This document shows positions 37,310 to 50,559 of a stretch of 64,000 nucleotides of DNA, piece by piece; within the stretch, counting starts at the first letter, position 1; each line of letters starts with the position of its first letter. The translations under genes were made by a program, and so were the position numbers. The notes below the pieces were generated by a model, which searched no databases, was not told the origin of the DNA, and was given only the letters and a program-made list of their open reading frames with translations. This stretch comes from Prostheceraeus crozeri (Eukaryota > Platyhelminthes > Polycladida > Euryleptidae): assembly GCA_907163375.1 (NCBI GenBank), contig CAJQUW010016163.1:310001-374000 (forward strand), written 5' to 3'.

Positions 37310-37664
37310 TCGAAAAAATATTCAATTATGAGAGAAATGGAGAACAAAGACATTTTCAAATCAAATCTAATATGAACTGTAATTCAAGAAACATCATTTA
37401 TGCCCTGCAATGTGCAGTGCAGGATGCAGAGCCACTTACATCGACCAAACAGGCGATTTCTTGCGCGCAAGAGTTCGAGTGCACCGTCAAGAAATTAGGG
37501 ATGAGAATTATCGCTCCCTCTACGCTAGTAAACATATATTCAACTGTGCCCGCAACTCCAATCCAATGTTTTATGTAATGCCTCTCTTAAAAATGCCACC
37601 TACTTCCACAAAATTGTATAGGGAAGAAAGAGAGAAGTTTCGTATCAGCTTTGTACATGCTTAG
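37310..37664 (+). pseudogene. PLE-D GIY-YIG endonuclease fragment, frameshifted
   Basis: A third PLE fragment, related to PLE-A. One frame encodes FQIKSNMNCNSRNIIYALQC; the frame then shifts within the CAGTGCAGGATGCAG stretch near 37410-37425 and continues as TYIDQTGDFLRARVRVHRQEI...SKHIFNCARN to a stop at 37664. These match the nuclease start and the FYIGQTGD...ITVHRQQI helix of PLE-A at moderate identity. It is inactive: RT is absent, the frame is broken and the catalytic YIG reads YID. Confidence 0.75.
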
Positions 37665-38118
37665 TTAATAGCGGAAAACATTTTAACATCATTCCAATTT
37701 CCGAAATGAAACATAAGATAATATTTTGTTTTTAACCAATCAAGGGCATTTACAGTACTGGCAATAAGTTTGGAGACACCCGTGGAATTTTCCCGAAATT
37801 TAATTTTCAATATTTAAATGTACAAATTTCCAAAAATAATCGATTTATTTCCATGAAAAGTAAATCTAGAGTGTCACTAAAAGGCTAAAGTACACTGTGA
37901 GCTCAATATTTTGAATGACTTCCTTGATTTCGAATAACTTGTGTTATTCTGTTGGGCATTGAATCAACTAACTTTTGGCACAGGTCACTGTCAATCTCTC
38001 GGCACCACACATGCATGATTGCGTCCTTCAACTCTTTGATGTTCTGTGGACTCTTAGCAGCAACCTTCTTTTTCATAATAGTCCACAAAATCTCGATTGG
38101 GTTCAAGTCAGGCGAATT

Positions 38119-38374
38119 CATAGAAATTGACAACAATAAAACCTCTAGAATGGAAATTAAGCTTCATGCAATGCACAATGGCGGCACATAAATCGCACGC
38201 ATTTTCACTTAGATGCACCTGTCAACGTCTGTATGATTGGGTTAGAATCAGTCACATGTGTAAATCGAAGCTTTTAATTGGTGGTTCATGCCTCAACTTA
38301 GTTCCCCCGGATGTGCCGCAACCTTGAGTCAATTTCCATTCTAGTCAACTTCAGATAAACAGTTTATTTCTATG
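38119..38374. mobile_element. hAT-like MITE inside the Tc1 left arm
   Basis: The 256-bp segment interrupts the left Tc1 arm and is flanked by the 8-bp duplication GGCGAATT (38111-38118 and 38375-38382). The right Tc1 arm shows the uninterrupted site with one GGCGAATT. The element ends are inverted: CATAGAAAT at the left, ATTTCTATG at the right, with a second matching block CTAGAATGGAAATT about 27 bp inside. An 8-bp duplication and CAnnG ends fit the hAT superfamily. No coding capacity. Confidence 0.85.
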
Positions 38375-38646
38375 GGCGAATTGCCTGGCCAATCGAGAAC
38401 TTGGATTTGCTTGTCCCGAAGTTGTTGCAGGAGTTGCAAATTTCTCATATTCTCAAGGGTAACATCGATTTCTATGCTGCAATCATTCAAATCATCATAG
38501 TTAGAAGCACAACTACGTCACTATGTTCTACGTCACTATGTCATGTTATGTTGCTCTGTATTGTACATAGATATCCATCATTTGCATTTTTGAATATATC
38601 GCTTTGTTAGTCGAAATGTGCATATTCTGTTTATTTCTGCGCTACT

Positions 38647-39664
38647 ATGGGTCGTAAACGAGAAATACCATCTGATATTCGTGCTCAAGCAAGGATTTTG
38701 AGCGAGGAAGGATATTCTGTGAGGAAAATTGCTCTACGCCTTATGTGCTCACCATCTGCAATCGGTAAAATTCTACAACGTTTCAAATCTACAGGCTCAT
38801 GTGAAATTCGCAAAAGATCAGGAAGACCCAGGAAACTGTCTGAATCAGACAGCGCCTTGCTAAAAAGGATTGTGATGAAAGATCCTGCCATTACTTCAAC
38901 TGATTTACGTCGCACAAATTCCTTTTTGAAAGACATTTCCTTGCGCACAATACGTCGTCGACTTGCACAAGACTGCAATCTTCGAACAAGAAAGGCTCGG
39001 AAACGCCCATTACTCACAAAGACAATGCGATCCAGACGACTGGCATGGTGCAAACTGCATAGAAGTTGGTCTGTTGAGCAATGGAGGAAAGTGATGTTCT
39101 CGGATGAGAGCAACTTCCTGCAATTCCGTTGTTACAAATCTTTTATTCGACGTCCACTTAGATCTTCAAGCACCGATCCTCGCTACTGTCAACCAACAAT
39201 GAAGCACCCACCTTCGGTGATGGTATGGGCCAGCTTCTCATCCCGCGGCCGTGGAGGATTGTACTTCATAGAAAGGGAACTAGCATGAATGGTTCACGTT
39301 ATCAAAAGGTGTTAGAGGAACATCTTCAGGACTTCATGAGCGTCCATCAATGCACGACGTTTATGCATGACTTGGCACCTTGCCACAAATCCAAGGGTGC
39401 CACAAAGTGGCTTTAGGACAAACAAATCCAAGTTCTCGATTGGCCAGGCAATTCGCCTGACTTGAACCCAATCGAGATTTTGTGGACTATTATAAAAAAG
39501 AAGGTTGCTGCTAAGAGTCCACAGAACATCAAAGAGTTGAAGGACGCAATCATGCATGTGTGGTGCCGAGAGATTGACAGTGACGTGTGCCAAAAGTTAG
39601 TTGATTCAATGCCCAACAGAATAACACAAGTTATTCGAAATCAAGGAAGTCATTCAAAATATTG
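38647..39664 (+). pseudogene. Tc1 transposase (DD34E), frameshift and stop
   Basis: The N-terminus MGRKREIPSDIRAQARILS and the HTH segment GYSVRKIALRL...AIGKIL give the paired-like DNA-binding domain, with a GRPRKLS hook near residue 57. The catalytic residues are in MFSDESNF (first Asp), FMHDLAPCHKSK (second Asp) and NSPDLNPIEILW (Glu), with 34 positions between the last two, as in Tc1. The frame shifts near 39270 (after RGRGGLYF) and a TAG interrupts at 39414-39416. Otherwise the residues match the family closely, so inactivation is recent. The last codons lie inside the right inverted arm. Confidence 0.9.
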
Positions 39665-39817
39665 AGCTCACAGTGTACTTTAGCCTTTTAGTGACACTCT
39701 AGATTTACTTTTCATGGAAATAAATCGATTATTTTTGGAAATTTGTACATTTAAATATTGAAAATTAAATTTCGGGAAAATTCCACGGGTGTCTCCAAAC
39801 TTATTGCCAGTACTGTA

Positions 39818-42800
39818 GAAAAACATAAAAGTTGATGGTTTGCCGACTTCGTCTATTAACCATCATCTACCATCATATAAATAGAATTATCAAATATTGG
39901 CATACTCAGTTGAAAAATAGGAGCAGGAACTGACTGGCCGCCATTTCATCAAATATCTGGAATCAGCAGCAGGCCAATCTCACACACCTAAAATTTTACT
40001 GGGGCATTTAACATAATCGTATTTGAAACATGCAACTTTTGGAGGGTGCCGCATGTTGTTGAAGTATACATAAAAATACCCGAGAAATTTCACTTAATAC
40101 ACTGAATATTGCATGTATCTCACAATCTAACATTAGCCTAAATATACTGCAAATTAGAGAATGCAGATGCACTAAATTTTATAGTTTCCGATAAGATTTC
40201 ACTGGGAGATTTCTACTAAAAAAGTCCCTTACCACACCATTCACATATCGTCGGTGGGTAATGGGGGTTCCGGTTTCCGTGGAAATTCTGCGAGATAGAC
40301 TAATGACGCAGATGTAAACCATAGGCCACAACATTCTCTGCAATTGTGCCACTGGGTCTAGGCGCCAATTCTTACCAACGCTGACTGTTTGCGCCTAACA
40401 TAGTATTTATTCCATCAGATAAACAAAAGGCTTGATCGATTAGTGTCTTTAGGTACGAAATTTTGATGCCTGATCAAAAAATAGGCACCAAATTTTGAAA
40501 TTTTAGTCTCTTGTATACAGTTTACAATGCACGCTCTACTGCAGATTGTCACAGTCAAATGAAGTAATGACTCATTTACGATCACTTATAAGTCGAAATC
40601 TACATACATCAACATCAAGCAAATTGAAAATGGCTTGAGCACTTTCAAACTATCTGACGACTTTTGACATTAAAGAATGCTCGACATGAATAAATAGAAG
40701 TGACATACAACATATTATTGATTTTTCTTGGGATGAGCATTTCTCCTAACTGTTATGCAGAGTTACAAATTGTTCAAACCACTTCCGCAGCGGTCGAACG
40801 GAATTGTTCGATACAAAAGAGAAATTTCACGAAGAGTCGAATTTTCTACCCTACAATGTCGAAAAAGATCTAATATTCAGCAGGGATGTGCGTACATTCG
40901 ATTCTGACTATATAGTTAGCATATTGCGTTTCGAATTAAACCGACAATCGTTTCAGCACACCGCATTTTGTCGAGTCGAAAGAACCGTATCTAGGATAGA
41001 ACCCTGACATAGAATGATAATTTACAATCGGTTATAATTATATGTAATAAATAGTGACAATAGCAACAATAACATCTGAAATACGCTTACTGTCCTCGAA
41101 TGTCATTACATTTATCGTTTTTATTACTAGTTAAAAGAAAATATAGTCGAACATTAATGAATCATTAAATATATTGATTATCATTAGCATGCAGGAATTT
41201 AGCACTAAATTCATTTCCGATACATGAATGCAAGTTGTCACTAGGCAAAAGCGCTTTGTTGAAGAAATTATTTGACTAAGATGTTAAGCTGAACTATCTG
41301 CTAGCAATAATAAAATACAAAATAGAAAAATGCCAATATGGCATCGTTCTACGAATCTGATAAATATTCTCCGTTTTATTCCAGTGCTTGTTGATTGTTA
41401 TCATCGTCATTATCTTCTTTCTCTCCTGAGTCCGGTATGTCAAAAAATTCACGAATAAGATGAGACGACTAATGCGACGATTTTTTGCAATATATACGTC
41501 ACAAATATGCATAGTCGTATAGTGATCGAATGAGCAATCGAAAACGTGATAAAGAGCATATATCTAGTAGGCTCCATTCGAGTTAGCACAAAACTAATAT
41601 CCTTAACCATAAGGTTGCATGAAATTGGTGCTGTGCACAATTAGTCAGTTATGAAATTCATAGTAATTGATGGTACGATTGATCCTATTATCATACTGAC
41701 ATGCAAAGCGATGCTTCACTTAAAGCGAAAATTCATTTAAAACATTTTTGTGCGATATTTAAAAAAATGGGCACTTCAAGAATGATGTTTCAATTGAAAA
41801 TGTCCTCGAGAATTTTCAACTTCAAATTGAGTCTACGTTCGAGCTTCATCGGCAAGATAATTATCTAATTTATTCGATTTTCTCCTTTGTTTAAAGATGT
41901 TCATTCAAAAGTTGTAGTGAAATTGGATGTTATTGAATTTTCTATATTCATTAAGATTTTGCTATTTCTCCTATTTAAGCTTAATAGGGGAGGATTACGT
42001 GACTCCTTTATGCCTTGGTTTGTTAGTCACACTGGTCGACAAAGTATTTTAAAATGCAGTTTTCAGTTTCACCTCATGTCGTACTAGTTAGGTCGTATTC
42101 CATTTATCAATACGCAAGGATAATTTGAGAACAATTTTTATCACAATTTTGAAAATTTGCACATAAATTTACATCATATCATATATATGACATATAAGAT
42201 ATTTATCAACCAAATATCCAGTTTAATTGATATTTATTACAAAGAACAGGATCACTCAAATGTCAATATTGATATGCGTAATTAAGTGAAAAATCAAATA
42301 ATAAATACATAGAATAATACAGGCATTCATCAGTTTCCAAAGCTTTGATAACATTAATGCACAAGTGCGTAGTTCTCTAATATCGATGCATTTCTATCAT
42401 CTAGTTAGGAACTACAGTACATACTTGAAACAACTTTTGAAAGAATTTTAGAACAAGATAAGCGTTTAAAAGAGAAAATCACATCGTTGGCGAATTCACG
42501 TGAAAAGGATCCTGATGTTAATGATTATCAGTTTTAGACAGTATGTCTAATGTCCATGCTATTTTTGCAGGGTAGCTCTTGGAACTTCTATAAAACCAGA
42601 TCCATAGGTCATAAGATGAACCCATCCCAGATACAAAGAAAGAGTTATTTCCGCTCCACGGGGTCGCGGAGGTTTCCACGAAACTTTAATCTTTTGAATT
42701 CAAAGCTGTTGCTGATGAGATTTGTAGCATAATAAATTGCACTTGAATCGATCTTATTGAATCGAAATGATCAAATTCTTCTTTAAAATAATCCTCTATT

Positions 42801-45800
42801 TGGAAAATTGCAATTTTCCTATCCCACTTTGATGCGAAAAACCTATTGCAATTACGCAATTTACCTATCTAGTTATTTCTAAAATTTTATACGACACTGA
42901 AGTTGATTCGAAGCATCATATAGCTGTTGTCAGCGAAGGAAACGGAACGGAATATCTTGGCGGTGATCCTCTCATCAAAAGCTGACTCCTGTCTGATTAT
43001 TTGACTTTTAATCATAAGCTGAACCATTATTTTGAATTTTGATGCCGGGCCGATAAGACTTTGTCTAATCAGAGATCTTCATGCAAAAAAAATATTAAAT
43101 GAAGCCTCTTCTAGGGAAGCATTTCGGCAATGCATTGTGTCTTAAACAATCCTGGCAAACACTTTCGGTTACGAAGTACCTTTAAAGAACTTGAATGCAA
43201 AATGTGACTAATCATTTTTAAAAAAGCGCGATTTCTTCTGCGACTAAAGTATCAGGCATTTATGTAACCAATTCATCGCAGTTCAATTTCAATTTTTCTT
43301 GGCATTTCATGGCACATAATTGATAGATTTGAATTATAAATTGAAGTGGTCTGACCGTCGTTTTGCACATGCAATATAAATTTACGTATCTTCTAGGTGT
43401 AAAAGCGATTACTGCTAACCTGCTGCGATATTGTCTCAGAAAAACGATTTAAAATATGCGCACATTGTGCCATATTATCTTTCAAATTTGATTTTGTTTA
43501 ACTTGCCGCAAATGACGAATATATTGCACTGTAGTTGACGAAGTGAATGAATTAACTGATGAATCAATTGGCAAAATTCCAACATTTTCTAAATTAAAAA
43601 CAGTTCAAATTTCAGTTTTATCTCATCATGTTAACAGAAAAGTTTGAAAAATGATAGAAAGGTGGTCAAAATGTTACTGATAAAAAAGAAGAAATCTTGA
43701 TGGATCATTGGTGTCCAGCACATTCTGGGTCGATAGTCACGTGAATATCGTTATATAGTTTGCTCGTAAAATTTGAAAGTCATATTGAAGCTGTTAATTG
43801 TATATCAAAAATTACATTTTCACAGAATAGGTCTCAACTTAACTGAGGAATGAGATCAGGAATTTTCACTGATAATCTTATCTTGCACAGTAGGCTACCT
43901 CTTACTTCACTATATTCTTCCTTCCATTGAGTAGTTCACACGATGTAAAATCATTAACTCATCTCAAAATCAGTAACGCTCGTTATTATCATTGCAAAGA
44001 AAGTCCTCGATAACTAGAAGACTACGGTATCAATTCTAATTAGACTATTAATGTCTTATGCGGTTTTGCGCAACATTTATTGCAAACTCCTTAAGTAACA
44101 TACTAACGTCCACAGTCGCCTGACATTTCCGTTTCATTTCCATCATGTGTCTTTTTGGAACGATAGATCATGGATGGATTATGCGTTCCGTGATCGATCT
44201 CAACATCTGCTGTATGTTAGTATTTTGAACACATCGTTGTGAAAAAGTGATTGAAGGTCAAAATAGCGTCACTACCTTGCTGTAGTATTCATGTGGTTCT
44301 AGATTCAGTACAGTGAATTTGGAAATCCATTCTATAGCTGGATAAACCGTGATATCTGCATTGAATAATTTTCAAAGTAAAAAATGTGAAGTGTCGGCAT
44401 AGTGGCATTTGTAACTGCGTGTACTATTGATGATTAAATGCATATCAGCGCTACCTTGGACGGCTTCCAAAAGGCACACAAAAGAAAAGATCTCGTCGGA
44501 GGAGAAAATTCACCTCCTGATAAATATTTGTTCATTCCAGCAATATCATGTCAATATTTGTTCATATAAATTGATGTTATGTAAATTGGTTAACCGCAAA
44601 CACGTTTTAATCTGGCTGCTCTTAAACTTTAAAATATATTTCCATTCGTTAAAATGGAAAATTTAATCACGATTGCACCCTTTATGCATTGACCATAATT
44701 TACAAAGTTATTTTAAACACTTCATGAATTAATTGCAATCAATTAGTATAAGTCATTGTCAATATCAAAATCAATCAATGCATTGACAAAAGTAACGGTT
44801 CAGAATTCAAAGAGTTTTATGAGCGGTCCATTTCAATAAATTTTTCATGATGTGGTTTTTATAGAAGCCATTGCAGAAATATACTTGATGTTTGAAGAAT
44901 TTCTTTTTTAGAACACTGATTTGCTTCAATCAGTGACATTGAGCACGACTAGCCCTTCCACCCCGGCATGGAAAATTGCTTCACAACCGTTCATTACGGG
45001 AGAGCATGCCTGGCAAGCCCTCATTTATTTTAGGGAAATCCTGTCGCATTGTAGCATCGTGATTCCAAGGGCTTACTTGGCATGCCCTCCGTAGTGAAAA
45101 AGAGATGATGCGCAAGTAAGTTATGCCAACTCTTTTAAAGAGCGATTAGGAAAACGATCAGCTTTAGCATTTCATTGCATTCTTCGACTTCTATTGCATT
45201 CCTTCGCAACAAAAACTAACGTCTAAGAAGAGCTTACAGATCTAGGTAAATTCCAGAGGTAGGCTGAATGCATTATTCGAAATTTAAATATTTACTTGTT
45301 AAAATTGTCCTAAATTCTAGCTGTGGATTGAATTCAGGAAATATGAACAATACGACGCAAGTGGAAAAGATGAAGAGATTGAGTGCTTGTGCTCTAACTC
45401 ATCGGTCGATGTGACATTGAAAGATGATTCTCACTAAGAAAAAATGAGTCTCTCCGTAAATATGGCCTAAATGAGATTAACGAGCTGAAAACTGGAAATT
45501 AAAATTGTGGCGGTCTTCAAATGTAGACCTTAAAATGAAATAAATACTAATTACTCTAGCTCTGGATGCTATCTTATTATAACAGGTGACACAGAATTTA
45601 GATGCTATCAATTGTATAAATAGCTAGACTTTTGATAAATCAACTGTATCATTTAGTAGTTTTGCTACAAAGGCTCTCAAAGATTTCTGTCCAGTTACAT
45701 TTTTTGAGCAGGAAATGTCGCAAATTGTGAGGAACCAATTTTTAATGGGAAGTCAATTTTCTTGGCAAATAATAACGTGTGGTCATTTGTTTAACTTTTT

Positions 45801-47835
45801 GCTCATAACTGTACATTTTTGTTGTTGTGCAATCGCTTTACCGGTATTTTGCGTAAACAAATATATAAAAATACAAGAATTTCCTTACCGCCGTTATTTA
45901 TTTTTTTACTTGGAATAGTCAGTTATAATCATAGTATTAGGCCACCTGGATGCAGACTGGCGAGATATCTATGCACTGGTAATATTTCAATACTTCAATA
46001 AACAATATAATACCATCTGAAGAAGCAACAAATGCTTTATAGACTTTCCATTTTTCAACTGAGGATGCAACTCAATATTTAATAATTCTATTTGCTAGCA
46101 AGAAAGGCTCAGCTCCTCTGTTCAAAAATATAGTAGCATGTGACGTGTTGTACCACTAGATCAGCAAGACGATCAACATATACATGGCGTTCACGAACTA
46201 CTCACATTATCATTATAGAACATTATCGCCATCTATTTTTCAATAAAGCGTTGCATTGCATTGTTTTATTTGCAAGTATTTGAAACTTGTCGTCGTCAGG
46301 TGGTTATTGCCTCCCAAGCAGGGGGCCTCGAGTGAATGCGAAAACGAGCATTTATTGTAAAACTGTTTTAACGCTTGACTTTAAATACTGAAATACTCAG
46401 ATAATGCCCTGAAAGTAAATCGACATCACAGAACACACGAATATTTATGACATTTTACCACTGCTTGCGATGATAAAATAAGGAAAGTTCAGTGTGGCTT
46501 GAAGAGCATAACGATGCTAAAGAATTCAGTGATTAAATTTTTCAAGTCTGATGACATCAGTATATTATATGCTCAAGGGAAATGACACTCTGCAGTTTTT
46601 ATGAATATGTGTGTAGTTGGCTCTCATTCCGTTATTCCCTATCCATATTTTTTCATAAATGTAATCTATACAGTGTATATTTTATAATTGTGATCCAGTT
46701 CAGTCTGTGGAGACGGTTCCTTCCAGAACAACTCATTGAAAATATTTATCAGCTTACTTCATGTAAAGAGATGGAGAATTCGTAAAAACTGCATGAAATT
46801 TAATTGCTGAATTTGTTAAGAACATGTTGATCAAAACTATTTTGTGAATTGTCCATTACACAGTCTATGTGATCATTACTATTATCTAGCGGAACTTATG
46901 TCATTACGTAAAGCTTAATTATCTAGGTTTTGAAGGATTTGGGTGGTTTAGTTAATTTTCCTGTCATAATTCCTTTATAATCCGGGAATCAACTGATCGT
47001 GAAATTTTTTTAGACATTATCAAGAGTTCACTTATTAATTTAATCGACCTAGGAAAAGACATCAAAATTCCATATAATGTTGGAATGAATTTAGTTGATT
47101 TTCTTGTAATTGAGACAATAAGCGGCTGTAATTTCTTCGCCATTAAGTGCAGAGGAGACAACAATATGAAAACGAATTATCAGTATTATTTAGCAAAAAT
47201 GTGCCATTTATGAATGACAACATCTTCACTTTCATCGATGGAAGTTATTATGAACAGAAAGTGGCTGAAATGAGCAGAGCAGTCAACGGATTTTTATATT
47301 GTTAATGGAGAGTCCTGTCTCAGCTGGCTTGAACAGCTAATGCCTGAAAGAGGCTATTTACACACCTGCATACTTAATTTTCACACGCGTTCATGAAAAA
47401 ATATGAATGCTTTGCATGCATGAAATGATCAAAACTCACCTGTTTGAGTCGTGTCTTTCGGATCTGAGACACATTGTGAGCAGTCATCAGGCAAGGCTCT
47501 TTTCATTTCATTCCACAGCAGGTGAGGCGGGTAATTTGAATACTGAAGTTTACGACAGAGCAGTCAGTTCAGGAGAGGCGAGAGGTTCACGGGTGATGAA
47601 TAGGACCATTCTCACAGGAAGAGACAATAGGCGAAAACGGTAGTTGGAGCAACTTGCAGATTTAATCGGCGACACAAAACCCTGGAAGGGCCATGTTGAT
47701 AATGAGAATTAGATACTGATCATGGCTTTGGATTGGGCAGGCGGAGAAATTGAAGAAGGAGAAGGAAGCCTCAGAAAGGATATAGGTTTGAGATGGCGCC
47801 TGTGAGGTAGCCCTCATCCGGAGTAGAAGTAAGAA
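39818..47835. other. Gene-free AT-rich DNA
   Basis: No gene supported. A strong hairpin lies at 44990-45097. The part nearest the potassium channel gene (about 47400-47835) is its 3' flank and probably includes the 3' UTR. The short plus-strand frame at 47407-47643 has no recognisable motif. Confidence 0.5.
44990..45097. repeat. Imperfect hairpin, ~31-bp arms
   Basis: The left arm (44990-45021, ..TTACGGGAGAGCATGCC..) and right arm (45067-45097, ..GGCATGCCCTCCGTAG..) are inverted copies with a few mismatches around a 45-bp spacer. It may be a small MITE. Confidence 0.7.
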
Positions 47836-49635
47836 TCACACATCCGTCTCTATGTTTATTGAATTGTTATGCGGAGGACTTCCACCACGATGTTGCTGCT
47901 TGGCGTGGTTCTGCTTTGAGAAGTCTGGATTAAGCATGAGGATACCTTCTTCCAGATGCAAATCTGATTCTGACGCAGATCTAGAGTTCGAATTTAAGGA
48001 ATTTTTTAAACTACTAGCACTCCCCCCTCGATAGTTCGGACAGCTTTGAACGTGAACATACGTTTGCTTGTCCTCACTTTCTGTCTCACGATGATAAAAA
48101 TAATTGAAATTTGAAACAATAACGGGCACTGGTAGAGCAATCGTAAGAACACCGGCAATAGCACACAGAGATCCTACCAGTTTGCCCCATAATGTCACTG
48201 GCCTCATATCACCGTAGCCTACTGTTGTCATAGTAACAACAGCCCACCAGAACGCGTCTGGTATCGAGTTAAAATACGATTTGTCGGCGTCTGCTTCGGC
48301 AAAATAAACTGCGCTGGAGAAGAGGATGACACAGATAAAGAGGAAGAACACGAGTAGGCCAAGTTCTCGAACACTGGCTTTGAGTGTCAAACCGAGAATT
48401 TGGAGACCTTTAGAATGTCGGGATAGTTTGAAAATTCGGAAAACTCTCACAAGTCGGATAACTCGAAGGATAGCCAGGGACATGGCTTGATTTTGACTTT
48501 TGCTGTCGTCCGCGATAACGGTGCCTAAGGTTATAAAGTAAGGAATAATGGCCACTATGTCGATGAGATTCATGATGTTGCGGAAGAAAGCAATTTTCTC
48601 GGGCGAAGAGGCAAATCGCACGAGAAGTTCAAAGGTGAACCATACAATACAAGCAGTTTCGATGATAAAGAAAGGTTCCGTAAATTGTGGAATATCGTCT
48701 TCTTCGATGGTTTGCATCGTATCGTTGGTACCGTTGACTACTTTATAATGGCGGAAATGCGGCAATGTCTCCATACAGAATATCACGATGGATAAAAGAA
48801 TGACACACACAGAACAGATGGCGATCACACGAGCTGCCATGGAGCTCTCTGGATATTCGAACAGAAGCCACACTTTTCGCTGGAAGTCGTTGTCAGGAAG
48901 CACCTTCACCTCTTCTTTGATGAAACCCTCGTCCTCTCGATACTTCTCAATAGCCTCTTCTCCAAGTTCGTAGAATTTGATTTCTTCCGTGAAGACATCG
49001 ATTGGGACGTTGACTGGGCGCCGTAAGCGACCTCCACTTTGATAATAATACAAAATGGCATCGAAGCTGGGCCGATTGCGGTCGAAGAAATACTCATTTC
49101 GAAGAGGGTCGTAGTACCGGTTTCGTTTTTGAGGATTTCCCAGTAAAGTCTCTGGGAATTGGTTTAGAGTCCTGAGTTGAGTTTCGTAACGAAGTCCACT
49201 GACGTTGATGACCACTCGTGCGTTATCGTAGTCTCCACCGGAATTCTCGTCGCTGTTCTGATCGTTCTCCTCCTCCGCCAGTTTCGGAAAAGATCTGGAA
49301 GGTGTTAAAACATCAGATTTAGCTCGATGAGTAGGTGGACTTCCAGGTGGACTGGTACCACCTGGGGGCGGTAGAGGATCGATATCAGAAGCAGGTTCTG
49401 GGATATTCGACAGTACACCACTGCCACCGATGCTACTGCCTACTGTCGGAACTCGTGCTGTATTGAAGTACGGCATCAGACCCCCATTGCCTTCTATTCC
49501 TACGTCGAGTTTAGAACTTCGCTTCATTGGAGTTCCACCGGACCGAGCAACGGACCAAAGGCCCCATCGTTCGATGAAATCCATTGTGGCAATCTGTCGA
49601 GGATTGTTGTAAGTGTTGTTCTGATGGGCACACAT
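47836..49635 (-). CDS. Sh/Kv1 homologue: Shaker-type voltage-gated potassium channel (Kv1 subfamily)
   Basis: A plasma-membrane tetrameric K+ channel subunit. The frame is open from 49761, but that first codon is TTG. The first ATG is at 49635 (599 residues); another ATG lies at 49584. Numbering from the open frame (add 42 to ATG numbering): a Pro/Ser-rich N-terminal tail, T1 assembly domain 181-280 ([20 protein letters not shown]), S1 308-330, an NGT glycosylation site in the S1-S2 loop at 343, S2 363-383, S3 394-415, and S4 428-450 with the Arg repeat [21 protein letters not shown]5 is 466-488, the pore helix and filter TVGYGD are at 513-518 (48208-48225), and S6 526-552 carries PVP. The C-terminus ETDV is a class I PDZ ligand identical to that of fly Shaker. 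The whole coding region is in one exon. A 5' UTR intron is possible. Confidence 0.96.
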   Translation of the reverse strand: MCAHQNNTYNNPRQIATMDFIERWGLWSVARSGGTPMKRSSKLDVGIEGNGGLMPYFNTARVPTVGSSIGGSGVLSNIPEPASDIDPLPPPGGTSPPGSPPTHRAKSDVLTPSRSFPKLAEEENDQNSDENSGGDYDNARVVINVSGLRYETQLRTLNQFPETLLGNPQKRNRYYDPLRNEYFFDRNRPSFDAILYYYQSGGRLRRPVNVPIDVFTEEIKFYELGEEAIEKYREDEGFIKEEVKVLPDNDFQRKVWLLFEYPESSMAARVIAICSVCVILLSIVIFCMETLPHFRHYKVVNGTNDTMQTIEEDDIPQFTEPFFIIETACIVWFTFELLVRFASSPEKIAFFRNIMNLIDIVAIIPYFITLGTVIADDSKSQNQAMSLAILRVIRLVRVFRIFKLSRHSKGLQILGLTLKASVRELGLLVFFLFICVILFSSAVYFAEADADKSYFNSIPDAFWWAVVTMTTVGYGDMRPVTLWGKLVGSLCAIAGVLTIALPVPVIVSNFNYFYHRETESEDKQTYVHVQSCPNYRGGSASSLKNSLNSNSRSASESDLHLEEGILMLNPDFSKQNHAKQQHRGGSPPHNNSINIETDV

Positions 49636-49781
49636 ATTGAGCTTCTTAACTATGGATATGATCACCAGAGAAGAAATTTGTATTATGCCTACAGATGTCA
49701 CAATACAGTCAGTTCGACATATTTCACAGCCTGGCAGCAGGCAACGATAGCTATTAGCCAATCATAATATCACCACATGTT

Positions 49782-49802
49782 GGAGGTATTCGCTATACCT
49801 CC
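49782..49802. repeat. 8-bp perfect hairpin in the Kv1 upstream region
   Basis: GGAGGTAT-TCGCT-ATACCTCC forms a perfect 8-bp stem with a 5-nt loop about 150 bp upstream of the first ATG of the channel gene. If transcribed it would lie in the 5' leader and could affect translation. Confidence 0.6.
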
Positions 49803-50109
49803 GACATTTTCTCGAACATAGATGGAACTTCTTTTTGGATTCACATGTACACGATGCTTAAAAAACAATAGCACGTTCACTCGATCGGGATTTTCAAATG
49901 GCTAGCGGAAAACAGCAGACAATTGCTAATCGCCAAACTGGATCATAACAGATCTATTCTAGATTGGGCAAGCCGAAGAGGTATTTCATTGAATAAATGT
50001 CAAACAAGACGCGAATAACAGACACGCAGATCTACTGCTAGAGCTATCTGTCGGCTCCTAGCAACATATCGACTTGTGTCAACGAGAGTCTCAACGCCTG
50101 GAACTCTCC

Positions 50110-50241
50110 CTCACTCCATCTCTCTCTCTTTCTCTCTGTCTCTGTCTCTCCCGAATCTAATAGAACCAGCCTTAAACATATTCTGTAATCTTCCCTTTCC
50201 AAGAGCAGTCATTTGTTCACAAGAGTAGCATACGGGGAGAA

Positions 50242-50340
<99 letters not shown>

Positions 50341-50345
50341 GAGTG
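50110..50345. repeat. CT and GA microsatellites upstream of Kv1
   Basis: A CT-rich run at 50113-50152 is followed by an almost pure (GA)n of about 95 bp at 50246-50339, with further GAGA-rich DNA to about 50560. On the gene strand the long tract is (CT)n. Such tracts lie in many neuronal gene promoters and bind GAGA-type factors in some animals; whether this one acts is unknown. Confidence 0.9.
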
Positions 50346-50559
50346 AATGAGTGAATGAGTGAGAGAGGGAGAGAGAGAGTTGGGGGAAAAATGAGGATGC
50401 CTCGCATACAGCTGTGAGACAGCTGTATGAGAGCGAGAGAGAGTCACTGTGTTATATTGTATGAAAATAAGAGAAAGTAAGTGAATGCGTGCGTGTGGAT
50501 AAGTGTATGAGAGTGAGAGAGCGAGAGGGAGAGAGAGAAGCGGAGATGGATAGAGGAGG

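Larger units (their letters stand above)
37753..39815 (+). mobile_element. Tc1-family transposon with long inverted repeats
   Basis: It starts CAGTACTGGCAATAAG and ends CTTATTGCCAGTACTG, flanked by TA on both sides (37751-37752, 39816-39817), typical of Tc1. The inverted arms are very long: 37753-38118 plus 38375-38412 on the left match 39412-39815 on the right. The right arm includes the last ~75 codons of the transposase gene, so the left arm carries that coding segment backwards. A 256-bp element splits the left arm. Confidence 0.93.

Noticed and set aside
47407-47643. A 78-codon plus-strand frame near the Kv1 3' end as a gene.
   Set aside because: No recognisable domain; it lies in the likely 3' flank of the channel gene.
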